Positions 11,340-21,731 of a stretch of 64,000 nt of DNA are shown here, one piece after another. The stretch's first letter is position 1. Each line of letters starts with the position of its first letter. Source of the stretch: Rhyzopertha dominica (Eukaryota > Arthropoda > Insecta > Coleoptera > Bostrichidae); NCBI GenBank assembly GCA_025024175.1, contig QCXZ01000064.1, positions 26,346,286 through 26,410,285 of the forward strand, in the 5' to 3' direction. A model generated the notes under the pieces. It ran no database searches. It was not told where the DNA came from and saw only the letters and a program-made list of their open reading frames with translations. The position numbers and the translations under genes are program-made.

Positions 11340-14110
11340 AGATTTATTTGGGGAATTCGACCTGGTGGTAAAAAATCAAAGAAAACTCTTTATTCTTGCC
11401 AAGCTTTCGACTGCTTTATTGCAGTCTTCGTCAGGGCTTTCTACAAACAACAATCCATTACAAAAATGGAACAATATGTTACTTACAAAATTGAGGTTTA
11501 GCTAGGCAGCTCTATAATGTAGGAAAGGAATCTTTGGAAATTTAAATTTAATAAGTATATGCTAAATGTATTTCGCATATATCACAATGGTAAATTTTTT
11601 AATACAATACAATGACTAGAGAAAAATATTTAAGGTGATATATACGTCTAATCAAATTCACAAACCACTTGCTTTTGAATTTCGATTCATACGATTTTAA
11701 AAGAGAATGCCAATAACTACTTGAATTTAGGTTTTATTACTTCTGTAAAATTTCTGTCGATAACAAATATGTGTATATATTACTTAAATTTTGTGTATCC
11801 GATTTTTTATTAATAATGTTATTAGTTTTATTAATTTGGTACATTTCCAAAATGAGTCTTTTATTAGTTTTCTGTTCTTTTTCTAAAATTTTGACACTAT
11901 CCCAATTTATGTTATGGCTATTGTTTATTGCATGTTCTGCTAGAGCACATCTTGTACGTTTTGTGTTTATATCACTCTTATGCAGTGCCAATCTACTAGA
12001 TAGCCATTGTGAAGTCTGACCAATATACTTGTCTTCACATGTATCGCATTCTATACAATAAACAACATCCGATTGAAATTTTAATGGAATTTTGGATTTT
12101 AATTTTGTAAACAAACTTGAACCTGTTTTAAAATTTTTTATAGCTATTTTTATATTTGCATTGTAGAAAGTTCTTATTAATTTCTTAGTTAATCCTGTAA
12201 TGTTGAGTAATGATCCAAACTTAACAATTTCAGAGGCCTGGACTTCATTTTCATTATGGTTAATTTCTAAAATTTCCGTTTGAGGAGTTGAATAAAGCAA
12301 TTTATTGATTAGTCCAGGTGGATATCCGTTTTGAATAAGTAATGTTTTTAACTTTGATAAATTTTTATAAAGAAATTTAGGATTTGATATTTTGGTTATT
12401 CTATTCTTCATTTGTTTAATAAAATTGATTTTTATTTTCATAGAATGATCAGACTGAAAATATGTACCTACCCGAGGCTGTAGGTTTCTGATACCAATCT
12501 AAAATAATTTTATTATTACAACGTATAACTTTTGTATCAAGAAATGGAACACCCCCATCTAACTCTCTCTCTACTGTAAATTTAATATGTTGATCAAAAT
12601 CATTGAATTTTTCTAAAATTTCTATATAATTTTCAGGTAATACTAAAATTATTTCATCTACAAATTTCTTAATAAAAACTATATTAAAGGATAATTTTGG
12701 TATACACGTATCTAACAAATAGTCCATCACGTACTGTGATAATATGTGGCTTAATTTTGAGCCCATAGCACATCCGAATGTTTGTTTATAAAATTTATCA
12801 TTATAAGCAAAATAGTTATTATCTAAAGTAAAAAGTAACATCTCGAAAAACATTTGCTTTCTTTTAATTTTAGATGGTAATTTTAGACAATTAAAATGTG
12901 GATCAATACTTTCCCACTTTTCATTAAGGACTTTAATAATGACATCTTTAGATATGTTTCCAAACAGGTTAATCACATCTAACGATATAACTTCATGATG
13001 GGGTGGGATGTATATATCTTTAACAAATTCAACAAATGTAAATGTATCTTTTATGTAATAATTATTATTTGAATCATACGCTGCTGATAGTATCTCACAT
13101 AACAATTTTGATATAGAAGTCGTTGGACTTTGAATACATGAAACAATAGGTCTTAATGGTATATTTTCTTTATGAATTTTTGGGTTTCCATAAATTCTTG
13201 GACTGACCGAATTGTATATTTTATAAATTTTGCTTTGTTCTTTTGTTAATAGTTGATATTTTTCTAGTTTATTAATAAAATCATTTGCTTTTGTTTGAAT
13301 TGTTCATGTCGGATCACTACCCAACATTTTAAAACTTGTTTCATCATTCAAAATTTCATCCATTTTATTAGTGTATTGCTCTCTCTCCATAACTACAGTT
13401 ACACCTCCTTTTTCACTATTTAGTACCATTAAATTTGAATTTTGTTTGAGATATTTTTTAGTTTGGTTATATAGTACATCTGTTATGTTTTTACGTCTTT
13501 GTTTTTATGTACAAATCCTGTTATAATGCTTGTTAATTTTGCTCTGTATAAATCTTTATTATTGTTGTCAACTAATGATAAAAGATTCTCTATGTCAGCC
13601 ACCAATTTTCCCATGTGAATTTCGTTAACCGTTGTTTTAAAACTAAATTTTGGACCTAAAGCTAAAGTCGTTTTTACATATTCAGGAACGTTAGTTGTAG
13701 ACAAATTAACAAACCACTTATCTTGAAACTGAAATTTAGATTTATAAGTTTCTTTAAGTTTGTTTAATTTGTTCAAGTTTGTTGTTTTAACATGGTAGAA
13801 GATTTTATTGAATTTGATGTTCAACCGTCTCTCGAATTCAAAAGTTATATGGTTTGGAAGTATTTGTTGCAATTTTGACTTGATATCTTTCATAAATTTT
13901 GAATTTTGAACTATTTGAAAGTTTACATGACTAATTTCCAAATTTATAATTCTAAATGTCAACCTTGTAGTAAAATCCATTATTTTTCTTTCCAAAGGTT
14001 GATTTCCATCTCCAAAAAGTTTAAAAAGACCCTTAACACTATTAGTCACATGATTTGGTGATATGCCATGGTTCTTGCATTGATGTAAAAAGATCCTTCT
14101 ATTGATAAGT
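11340..14110 (-). mobile_element. Penelope-like element PLE-A
   Basis: A long PLE reading leftwards. The N-terminal part is at 13483-14049. The reverse transcriptase (12449-13105, with conserved sequence continuing through stops up to about 13480) contains PLRPIVS, SLDVINLFGNIS, GCAMGSKL and FVDEIILVLP. The GIY-YIG endonuclease is at 11737-12441 (VVYCIECDTCEDKYIGQTSQ). PLEs carry reverse transcriptase fused to GIY-YIG nuclease. The catalytic box reads FVDE where PLE-B next door has YVDD, so this copy is probably inactive even apart from its stops. The 3' end (11340-11736) contains a hammerhead-like core. It meets PLE-B head to head at about 14100. Confidence 0.92.
11405..11434 (-). ncRNA. Hammerhead-type ribozyme core at the 3' end of PLE-A
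   Basis: On the minus strand CTGACGA is followed by one A, a perfect 6-bp stem GACTGC/GCAGTC with a 6-nt loop, then GAAA. This is the CUGANGA / helix II / GAAA arrangement of hammerhead ribozymes, which are known to occur in Penelope-like elements. One extra base sits between CUGANGA and helix II. Helices I and III and the cleavage site were not established, so activity is unproven. Confidence 0.55.
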
Positions 14111-15760
14111 TTAGCTGCCTTGATGTTCAGTCTGCTAAAAATCTATAATGCCATTAGTCCAAAAATTTATGGAAATCGTAAAGTCCACAAATCCGGAGTT
14201 CCACTTAGGCCTATTGTGTCGAGTATTCAAAATCCTATGACTCATTTAGCACAACTGCTGTGTGACATTTTAACTAAAGCATACGATCGTAACAACAATT
14301 ACTATATTACGAACACATTCGAATTTATAGAGTCAATAAGTGGTATAGAAGTACCTCTAAATCATGAAGTAGTGTCACTGGACGTCGTTAATCTTTTTGG
14401 CAATATATCTAAAGAATTAACTGTTAAAGTACTGGGAGAACGTTGGGAAGTAATAGATCCACATTTCAAATGTCCAAAAATAGAAGACATAAATAAACGT
14501 AAAAACTATTTTTACAAATGCTATCATTCATTTTTGACAATAACTATTTTGTTTATGAAAATACATTTTACAAACAAGTTTTTGGCTGTATCATGGGGTC
14601 GACACTTAGTCCAATATTGGCCCAGTATGTGATGGATCATCTCTTGGATAATTGTTTACCCAGTCTTACTTTTAATGTATTATTTATTAAAAAATATGTC
14701 GATGACCTTATTTTAATATTACCAAATCACGGCCTAGAAGAAATACAAACCGTTTTCAATTCGTATAATCCACACATCCATTTCACCATAGAGAGAGACG
14801 TTGATGGTGGAGTGCCTTTCTTAGACACTAGGGTAATTCGACATAATGGACGTATAATATTAGACTGGTATCAAAAACCTATAGCCTCAGGAAGATATAT
14901 TAATTTTTTGTCTGATCATTCAACGAAAATCAAAATTAATTTTATAAAACAAATGAAAAACAGAATTCAGAAAATTTCAAATCCCGTTTTCTTAAACTAA
15001 AATTTAAACAGATTAAAAGAGTTACTAATCCAAAATTCATACTCAAAAGGCCTTATAAATAAAATATTATACTCCACCAGCAGCCTTTCACTCGGTGATG
15101 GAATGCATGTTGCAGAAGGAACAGTAGGTCCTAGGATTAACGGAAATGTGGACGATGAAATGAGAAATTCAGTTTTAAGTCAAACAAGTACTAATAGGGC
15201 TGAAACACAGAAGTTTTAACTGTTTAAAATGTAACACTTCTGATAGCATATATATATATATGTGGGTCAAACATCTCAGTGGGTAAAGAACAGAATATCA
15301 TTGCATAAAAGCGATATTTCTATGAAAAGAGACCGATGTGCATTAGCCACACACGCGGTCAACAACAACCACACGATAGATTGGGATGGGGTAAAAATAT
15401 TAGATACTGAAATTAATACCAGTAAAAGGCTAATCTTGGAAATGTACCACATCAACAAAATTAATAATGTAATGAATAAAAAATCGGACACACAACAATT
15501 AAGTAATATATACACATATCTGCTATCAAAGGAAATGACATAAAAAACAAATTAAAATTAATTTATTTGACACAAGTCATTTATGGTAAAAAAACTTATG
15601 TTTCGTAAAATAACACTGTTGCGCATATTTATAACTTACACATAGCCTCAAATTTCTGTAAGTATATATAAGGTTCCATATAGTTTGTTGTATTAATTAA
15701 GTTGAATTGTAGATGCTCTGAAGAAGAATTTAAATAAATTCGAAAGCTTAGCTAAAGAAA
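14102..15760 (+). mobile_element. Penelope-like element PLE-B, 5'-truncated, head to head with PLE-A
   Basis: The plus-strand copy begins inside the reverse transcriptase (KIYGNRKVHKSGVPLRPIVS), then has SLDVVNLFGNIS at 14102-14632. A frameshift near 14515 moves the reading into 14518-15000, with GCIMGSTLSPILAQYV, the catalytic KYVDDLILILP and a GGVPFLDTRV motif. After a damaged stretch (15001-15260) that includes a small TA run, the end of the GIY-YIG domain is at 15262-15543 (GQTSQW, then SNIYTYLLS). It is the same family as PLE-A but clearly diverged. It lacks the 5' third of the element. Confidence 0.9.
15718..15745 (+). ncRNA. Hammerhead-type core at the 3' end of PLE-B
   Basis: CTGAAGA is followed by one A, a GAATTT/AAATTC stem and GAAA. 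This is the same layout as the PLE-A core, on the opposite strand and at the equivalent 3' position of the element. Activity is not shown. Confidence 0.5.
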
Positions 15761-15814
15761 AAAGAGTACTCTTTTACGTGTAGCTTACAGGTCGACATAC
15801 CCTGAATCACTTGA

Positions 15815-15816
<2 letters not shown>

Positions 15817-15873
<57 letters not shown>
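15817..15873. repeat. (TA)n tract 1
   Basis: An uninterrupted TA dinucleotide run between PLE-B and the PLE-C pair. Open frames rich in Tyr-Ile across it are artefacts. Confidence 0.97.
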
Positions 15874-15876
<3 letters not shown>

Positions 15877-16065
15877 TTGCTTCAGGCTTCCGCGGGCGTT
15901 ATATGAAAAACTAGGTTTCCGGGATCTGCTCCGCGTTGTCAAATGTTGATCCTCCACTGGACCGTTGAACTGACGACGTTTCGGCACGGGAGCCTTACCG
16001 ACGGGTATATATACCACCAGCAGCAGCACCGGATGTCAGTTGTAGCCGTGTAACGCGGAGCAGAA

Positions 16066-16086
16066 CAGCAGCAGCAGCAGCAGCAG
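16066..16086 (+). repeat. (CAG)7 microsatellite
   Basis: A short CAG triplet run in the centre of the PLE-C inverted pair. Confidence 0.9.
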
Positions 16087-16093
16087 AGAAGAC

Positions 16094-16123
16094 CTGAAGA
16101 TGGCACGTGAGACCGTGCCGAAA
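16094..16123 (+). ncRNA. Hammerhead-type core in PLE-C
   Basis: CTGAAGA, one T, stem GGCACG/CGTGCC, then GAAA followed by CGTC. The mirrored left copy near 15978-15990 keeps only the GCCGAAACGTC half. Confidence 0.5.
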
Positions 16124-16197
16124 CGTCGTCAGTTCAACGGTCCAGTGGAGGATCAACATTTGACAACGCGGAGCAGATCCCGGAAACCTAGTTTTTC

Positions 16198-16220
16198 ATA
16201 TATATATATATATATATATA
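16198..16220. repeat. (TA)n tract 2
   Basis: A TA dinucleotide run directly between the right arm of PLE-C and the left arm of PLE-D. Confidence 0.95.
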
Positions 16221-16292
16221 AGCTCCAGAAGTAGGGGGTATTCAACCTTTTGATTTAATAAAATTAAGCGAACTCTTTTTTCATTGCCAAGC

Positions 16293-16319
16293 TTTCGTCT
16301 TTATTTAAGACATCATCAG
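16293..16319 (-). ncRNA. Hammerhead-type core, left arm of PLE-D
   Basis: On the minus strand CTGATGA, one T, stem GTCTT/AAGAC, then GAAA. This is the mirror of the copy at 17411-17437. Confidence 0.55.
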
Positions 16320-17410
16320 GGCTTCTACAATAAATTTACAATGGAGTAAGCATATCATAACAATACTAGGTTTTACATAAATCTTACCGAAAGTGAGATT
16401 AATTTAAAAATATTTTATGTTGTGAGTTATTTTTCTTCAATATACCATGTAATTTCTTCGTGTTCTTGCCTCTAGTAGTTTAAATTAATAAGAAATAGAT
16501 AATTGATCAAATACAGCTTAAAATTATACGATTAAATTCAACACAACAGGAAATATAGACAGTGTCAATATGTCGGCGTCAAAAATCACAGCCTTCCATC
16601 ACAGCAACATTTTCTAGTTTTTATATAGTTAATTATTCAAAATCCCTTCCGAAAGTAAGTATGTATAAATATTACTAAGATTTTGGGTGTCTGACTTTTT
16701 ATTAATAGTATTTGTATGTTTGTTAATTTGATACATTTCCAAAATTAATCTTTTTTTTGTAATTTTTTCTTTTTCCAAAATTTTAATTTCTTGCCAGTTG
16801 ATCGAATGTTGATTTTGAATTGCATGTTCCGCTAGAGAACAACGATCTCTTTTATTAGTTCTGATGTCACTTTTAATAAAAGAGATCGTTGTTCTCTAGC
16901 GGAACATGCAATTCAAAATCAACATTCTATCAACTGGCAAGAAATTAAAATTTTGGAAAAAGAAAAAATTACAAAAAAAGATTAATTTTGGAAATGTATC
17001 AAATTAACAAACATACAAATACTATTAATAAAAAGTCAGACACCCAAAATCTTAGTAATATTTATACATACTTACTTTCGGAAGGGATTTTGAATAATTA
17101 ACTATATAAAAACTAGAAAATGTTGCTGTGATGGAAGGCTGTGATTTTTGACGCCGACATATTGACACTGTCTATATTTCCTGTTGTGTTGAATTTAATC
17201 GTATAATTTTAAGCTGTATTTGATCAATTATCTATTTCTTATTAATTTAAACTACTAGAGGCAAGAACACGAAGAAATTACATGGTATATTGAAGAAAAA
17301 TAACTCACAACATAAAATATTTTTAAATTAATCTCACTTTCGGTAAGATTTATGTAAAACCTAGTATTGTTATGATATGCTTACTCCATTGTAAATTTAT
17401 TGTAGAAGCC

Positions 17411-17437
17411 CTGATGATGTCTTAAATAAAGACGAAA
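17411..17437 (+). ncRNA. Hammerhead-type core, right arm of PLE-D
   Basis: CTGATGA, one T, stem GTCTT/AAGAC, then GAAAGC. It contains the classic CUGAUGA box. Confidence 0.55.
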
Positions 17438-17549
17438 GCTTGGCAATGAAAAAAGAGTTCGCTTAATTTTATTAAATCAAAAGGTTGAATACCCCCTACT
17501 TCTGGAGCTTGAACATTCAACAAGTTGCGACCGTTATACATATTCAAAG

Positions 17550-17550
<1 letters not shown>

Positions 17551-17603
<53 letters not shown>
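17551..17603. repeat. (TA)n tract 3
   Basis: A TA run between the PLE-D and PLE-E palindromes. Confidence 0.97.
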
Positions 17604-17606
<3 letters not shown>

Positions 17607-19285
17607 ATTATTAACATACCTTTCAAAGTTTTCTCGCATGGGGTGTGAAAAGCTCCGTGCAGAGTCTGTTCCACGACGTTTCGATGAAATATCATTCATC
17701 ATCTTCTAGTGGTAAATTGTTAAGTTTTTGAAATCTTTTTGACAATGTCAAAATCTATTGCGTGTTGATTTTTCGTGTTGCAGCTGTCCTTGCTCGACTG
17801 CGGGTGACTGGCGCAGTGTATGCCGATGCATTTTGATCCTGACCTGATGTGATGTCTGTATGACGTGAAGATCCTGGAGAAGGGGCTACAGCATTGTTTG
17901 AAGATACACTCGATCCCACAGTCAACTTGTACTCTTCTAATACTGGTTTCCAAGCCGTTGGCAAGCGCAGGCTGTCATCTCTCCTATTTAGGTTTTCTTG
18001 TCTTTTCTCAATTTCTATTGCCTCCCTTGTTATTCTGAATAGGAAATTGTCCACACTAGCTATCTGTCTTGCTTCTTCAAAGTTTATCTTGTGACCCGTC
18101 GTCAGTGTATGCTGGAACAGTGCCGAGGTGGTCTGCTTCTGTTTGACTAGGTTTTTGTGTTCTTGTATTCTTGCTGATATTTTTCTATTTGTCTGGCCTA
18201 CATATTGTTTCTGGCAGTCCAAACAAGGGATTTGATAGACTCCTTGGTTTTCAAGCGCAATTTTGTCTTTTGGGATTTTCAAAAAGGAGCCAATTTTATT
18301 GCCTGCCTTATATGCCGTTCTAATGTTATGTCTCTTCAAAACAGTTTCTATTTTCGTTGAAACTCCTTTTACATAAGGGAAAACTACCGTTTTTTGTTGT
18401 TCTTCTGTTGTCTGTGTTCTTTTAGCTTGCTGTCTAAATGCTTTTTGAATTGTTTTATTTCGATAAAAGAACACAGACAACAGAAGAACAACAAAAAACG
18501 GTAGTTTTCCCTTATGTAAAAGGAGTTTCAACGAAAATAGAAACTGTTTTGAAGAGACATAACATTAGAACGGCATATAAGGCAGGCAATAAAATTGGCT
18601 CCTTTTTGAAAATCCCAAAAGACAAAATTGCGCTTGAAAACCAAGGAGTCTATCAAATCCCTTGTTTGGACTGCCAGAAACAATATGTAGGCCAGACAAA
18701 TAGAAAAATATCAGCAAGAATACAAGAACACAAAAACCTAGTCAAACAGAAGCAGACCACCTCGGCACTGTTCCAGCATACACTGACGACGGGTCACAAG
18801 ATAAACTTTGAAGAAGCAAGACAGATAGCTAGTGTGGACAATTTCCTATTCAGAATAACAAGGGAGGCAATAGAAATTGAGAAAAGACAAGAAAACCTAA
18901 ATAGGAGAGATGACAGCCTGCGCTTGCCAACGGCTTGGAAACCAGTATTAGAAGAGTACAAGTTGACTGTGGGATCGAGTGTATCTTCAAACAATGCTGT
19001 AGCCCCTTCTCCAGGATCTTCACGTCATACAGACATCACATCAGGTCAGGATCAAAATGCATCGGCATACACTGCGCCAGTCACCCGCAGTCGAGCAAGG
19101 ACAGCTGCAACACGAAAAATCAACACGCAATAGATTTTGACATTGTCAAAAAGATTTCAAAAACTTAACAATTTACCACTAGAAGATGATGAATGATATT
19201 TCATCGAAACGTCGTGGAACAGACTCTGCACGGAGCTTTTCACACCCCATGCGAGAAAACTTTGAAAGGTATGTTAATAATAACA
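17603..19285. mobile_element. PLE-E: head-to-head palindrome with 822-bp arms
   Basis: Arms 17603-18424 (minus) and 18464-19285 (plus) mirror exactly around 18444, and open frames in the two arms translate identically, so the palindrome is young or maintained by conversion. Each arm carries the same GIY-YIG endonuclease (GVYQIPCLDCQKQYVGQTNR) and C-terminus. The 39-bp centre continues the reading frame of the minus copy (TIQKAFRQQA), so the left copy is simply 39 bp longer at its 5' side. Both copies lack all of the reverse transcriptase. Each 3' end has a motif CTAGAAGA, stem, TCGAAACGTCG (17676-17708 minus, 19179-19213 plus), a degenerate hammerhead-like core. It belongs to a different PLE family from A, B and D. 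Confidence 0.92.
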
Positions 19286-19314
19286 CATGCTATACTCGCA
19301 GAAATCTTAAAGAT

Positions 19315-19318
<4 letters not shown>

Positions 19319-19371
<53 letters not shown>
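19319..19371. repeat. (TA)n tract 4
   Basis: A TA run between PLE-E and PLE-F. Confidence 0.97.
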
Positions 19372-19374
<3 letters not shown>

Positions 19375-19400
19375 TAGATTTTAGGTTTTCACGGATTGAG

Positions 19401-20718
19401 TATGGTGTGAAACTTTTCCCGGTTGTATTCCGTGTAGCTTGATCCTCAGGAGGACCGTTCTTCCGACGTTTCGGCAAGGTCGCACTTGCCATTTTCAAGT
19501 GGTAATCTTTCACTCTATTCTTCGCAATGAAAGTTCCAGTGCGGTGATTAATTGCTATGTTGTCAATTTGCTGTCACCCGTTATGGTCCGGTCTGCCTTT
19601 GCTGTGACTGTGCTTGTTGGCGTGTCCTACTCCGTGTTCTAGGCAAACTGGCTTGTGCCTCCCCTTGAGACAATATGACGCTTTGCTGCCTACTGATAAC
19701 CGGTACATTATGGGAACTTTGATTGTTCAGCATTGCCTCAGCTCCCGTAGCAGAACCATTTTCTGTATTGAGATTGTTTGTGCTTGTGATAACTGGCTCT
19801 ATTACCGTGGTCCAGGTGTGTTTAAACAGTCGGGTCGTTTTTCTATTTCTATAGCTTCCCTTATTGTTCTTATTGTTCGGTTTTTGGAAATTGCCAGGGT
19901 TCGCGTCTTCTCAAAGTTTATTTGGTGACCCGTAATTCTTACGTGTGCCGCTAGAGAGGAATTCTTGTCATCTTTTACTACCGCATTAACATGTTCGGCT
20001 CTTCTTACTTCAATCCTTCTGTTAGTCTGACCTACATACGACTGGGCGCATGTACCGCATGGTATTTCATACACCCCTTGGGCTTCCAATGGTATACGTT
20101 CCTTAGGATTACGTATTAGCGTATTTATCTTTTTGTGTGGTCGAAAGACAGCCTTGATCTTATGCCGTTTTAGTATCCTACCGATTTTGTCAGTTGTTCC
20201 TCTGATATATGGTAAGAAGGCAATTCCAGTTGGTGGTTCGTCTGTATCATTACGTTGTCGTCTTGGCCTGAGTGCTCTGTTTATAACTTTTTTAGAAAAT
20301 CCATTGTTAAGCAGTGTAGATTTGATGTATTTCATTTCAGCGTCGTTACTTTCTTCGTCGGCTAAACGTTTCGATCTCGTTAAAAGTGTTTTAGCCACTG
20401 AGTATATTTGCGCTGGATGATGGTGGGACGCAGCGTTAAGATAGCGATCCGTATGTGTTTGTTTTCTGTATACGGTGTGTCCAAGGGAACCGTCACGTTT
20501 TTTTTTGTCAAGAGCACATCTAAAAACGGCAATTTGTTGTGCTCTTCTATCTCCATTGTGAAACGAATTTTGCCATGTTGACTGTTAAGGTGATCCAGGA
20601 AGTTCTGAAGGGCTGCCCTGCCATGCGGCCAAATTACCAGTGTGTCATCCACAAACGTCGGAAGAACGGTCCTCCTGAGGATCAAGCTACACGGAATACA
20701 ACCCGGAAAAGTTTTACA

Positions 20719-20722
<4 letters not shown>
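19401..20722 (-). mobile_element. PLE-F: 5'-truncated PLE with an inverted terminal copy
   Basis: The minus-strand element has the end of the reverse transcriptase at 20380-20685 (FVDDTLVIWPHG, then NKLPFLDVLL) and a GIY-YIG endonuclease at 19802-20398 (GVYEIPCGTCAQSYVGQTNR). About 70 bp of its 3' terminal region (19401-19470, ending at the CCGACGTT block) recurs in inverted orientation at 20654-20722, joined directly to the truncated reverse transcriptase. It therefore has the same head-to-head form as PLE-D and PLE-E but with a very short right arm. A GGCAAG/CTTGCC stem followed by GAAACGTC lies at 19468-19500 (minus). Confidence 0.88.

Positions 20723-20789
<67 letters not shown>
20721..20789. 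repeat. (TA)n tract 5
   Basis: A TA run at the right edge of the PLE nest. Confidence 0.97.
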
Positions 20790-20790
<1 letters not shown>

Positions 20791-20799
20791 CTCCTTTAT

Positions 20800-21470
20800 T
20801 TCTTGCCATATTAAATTTTCTTGTTAGCACTTTTCTCCATTCTGCTTCCATTCCTTTTTATGGTCCGCCGGCATTTATTTTTTATATTAACTATGTGTTT
20901 TTTACTTTTTGCTCTCTATATATATTGTTGTGATGTTGCTCTAAAACCCCACTATAACGTGTTCCTCTGTTTTCTTTATGCTTTGTTCCACTTTCTGGAT
21001 TTAGTAGCTCTTTCGAGATATTCTTTCCATCGGTTTTTTATTTCATTACCAGAAGGTAAGAATTTACCTCTCTTTTTTTATCCGACCTGCAATATATTTT
21101 TATCAATTCTGGCTTTCCTTAGTACTTTACATAATACATTTTGGTTTGCTTTGCTGTTTTCATCCATTCTTGTTCCAAATTCTCTCCAAGCCTTCTTCTT
21201 AGGTTTTCTTATCAATTCTTTAACTTTTACCTATTCTCTGGTCTAAGATTACTATTTTCTTAAATTTCATCCAGATTATCATCTTCATTTTCTTTTCAGC
21301 TTATTATTTCGAATTTTCTTCCACAAGCTGTTTGTAATTTCATTTTCAGCTAGTTTATATCCTCTTTTTCTCTTGCCAGCTTTTATTTGTTTGCTGATCT
21401 CTTTCTGTGTTCTTGTTTAAATTTTCTCCTATCTCCAAGCAATGGCCGTTATATATTTCAGAACCCACAT
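20800..21470 (-). mobile_element. RTE-like non-LTR retrotransposon fragment
   Basis: The minus strand translates, with stops, to AWREFGTRMDENSKANQNVL and, further on, NEIKNRWKEYLERATK. This is the linker between endonuclease and reverse transcriptase found in RTE-type LINEs, where a W-R/K-E-Y-F-E/L motif follows a short basic segment. The apparent 141-codon open frame on the plus strand (20821-21246) is the T-rich complement of this and is not a gene. A C-terminal fragment of a similar element is at 40246-40455. Confidence 0.6.
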
Positions 21471-21731
21471 ACTCTTACATCTAACAAATATGATCTGCTT
21501 ACTTTCATCAATTACTATTCAGAGTGTTGATAAATAATGCATAAAATTCAAAATAAGGGTTATTTGCTAAAATTATAAAAAATGCTGAAATAGATAACTT
21601 TTAAGATTTGTTTTGAGATTATTGAAACAAAGCAGTCTGTTACTAGGATGGATATTTCGCATCATCACATTTTTTTTAATAGAACCATACATTTTTTTGT
21701 CATTTGGCATAAAAAAATCAAACTGGGCACA

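Larger units (their letters stand above)
15880..16197. mobile_element. PLE-C: inverted pair of PLE terminal sequences
   Basis: The sequence from 15888 to about 15998 (AACTAGGTTTCCGGGATCTG ... GACGACGTTTCGGCACGG) recurs reverse-complemented at 16110-16194. Both copies carry a GCCGAAACGTCGTCAG core and face away from each other. They are separated by about 100 bp with a CAG triplet run (16066-16086). No coding part remains, so this is either a pair of extremely 5'-truncated PLE ends or a non-autonomous derivative. TA tracts border it on both sides. Confidence 0.65.
16221..17509. mobile_element. PLE-D: near-perfect head-to-head palindrome of PLE 3' ends
   Basis: The left arm (16221-16857, reading minus) and right arm (16874-17509, reading plus) are reverse complements over about 636 bp, with a 16-bp centre and only rare differences (for example GATCGAATG against GATAGAATG). 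Each arm encodes the end of a GIY-YIG domain (RDRCSLAEHAIQNQHSINW, then SNIYTYLLS) related to PLE-A and PLE-B, followed by the 3' untranslated end and a hammerhead-like core. A frameshift near AAAAAAAGATT is shared by both arms, so the damage existed before the palindrome formed. Confidence 0.9.

Noticed and set aside
16034..16092. CAG repeat as part of a polyglutamine gene
   Set aside because: It sits in the centre of an inverted pair of PLE ends and has no open frame of note.
15748..20827. Several open frames with long Tyr-Ile runs
   Set aside because: They are translations of (TA)n tracts joined to PLE ends.
20821..21246. 141-codon hydrophobic open frame on the plus strand, looking like a membrane protein
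   Set aside because: It is the T-rich complement of an RTE-like retrotransposon fragment read on the minus strand.
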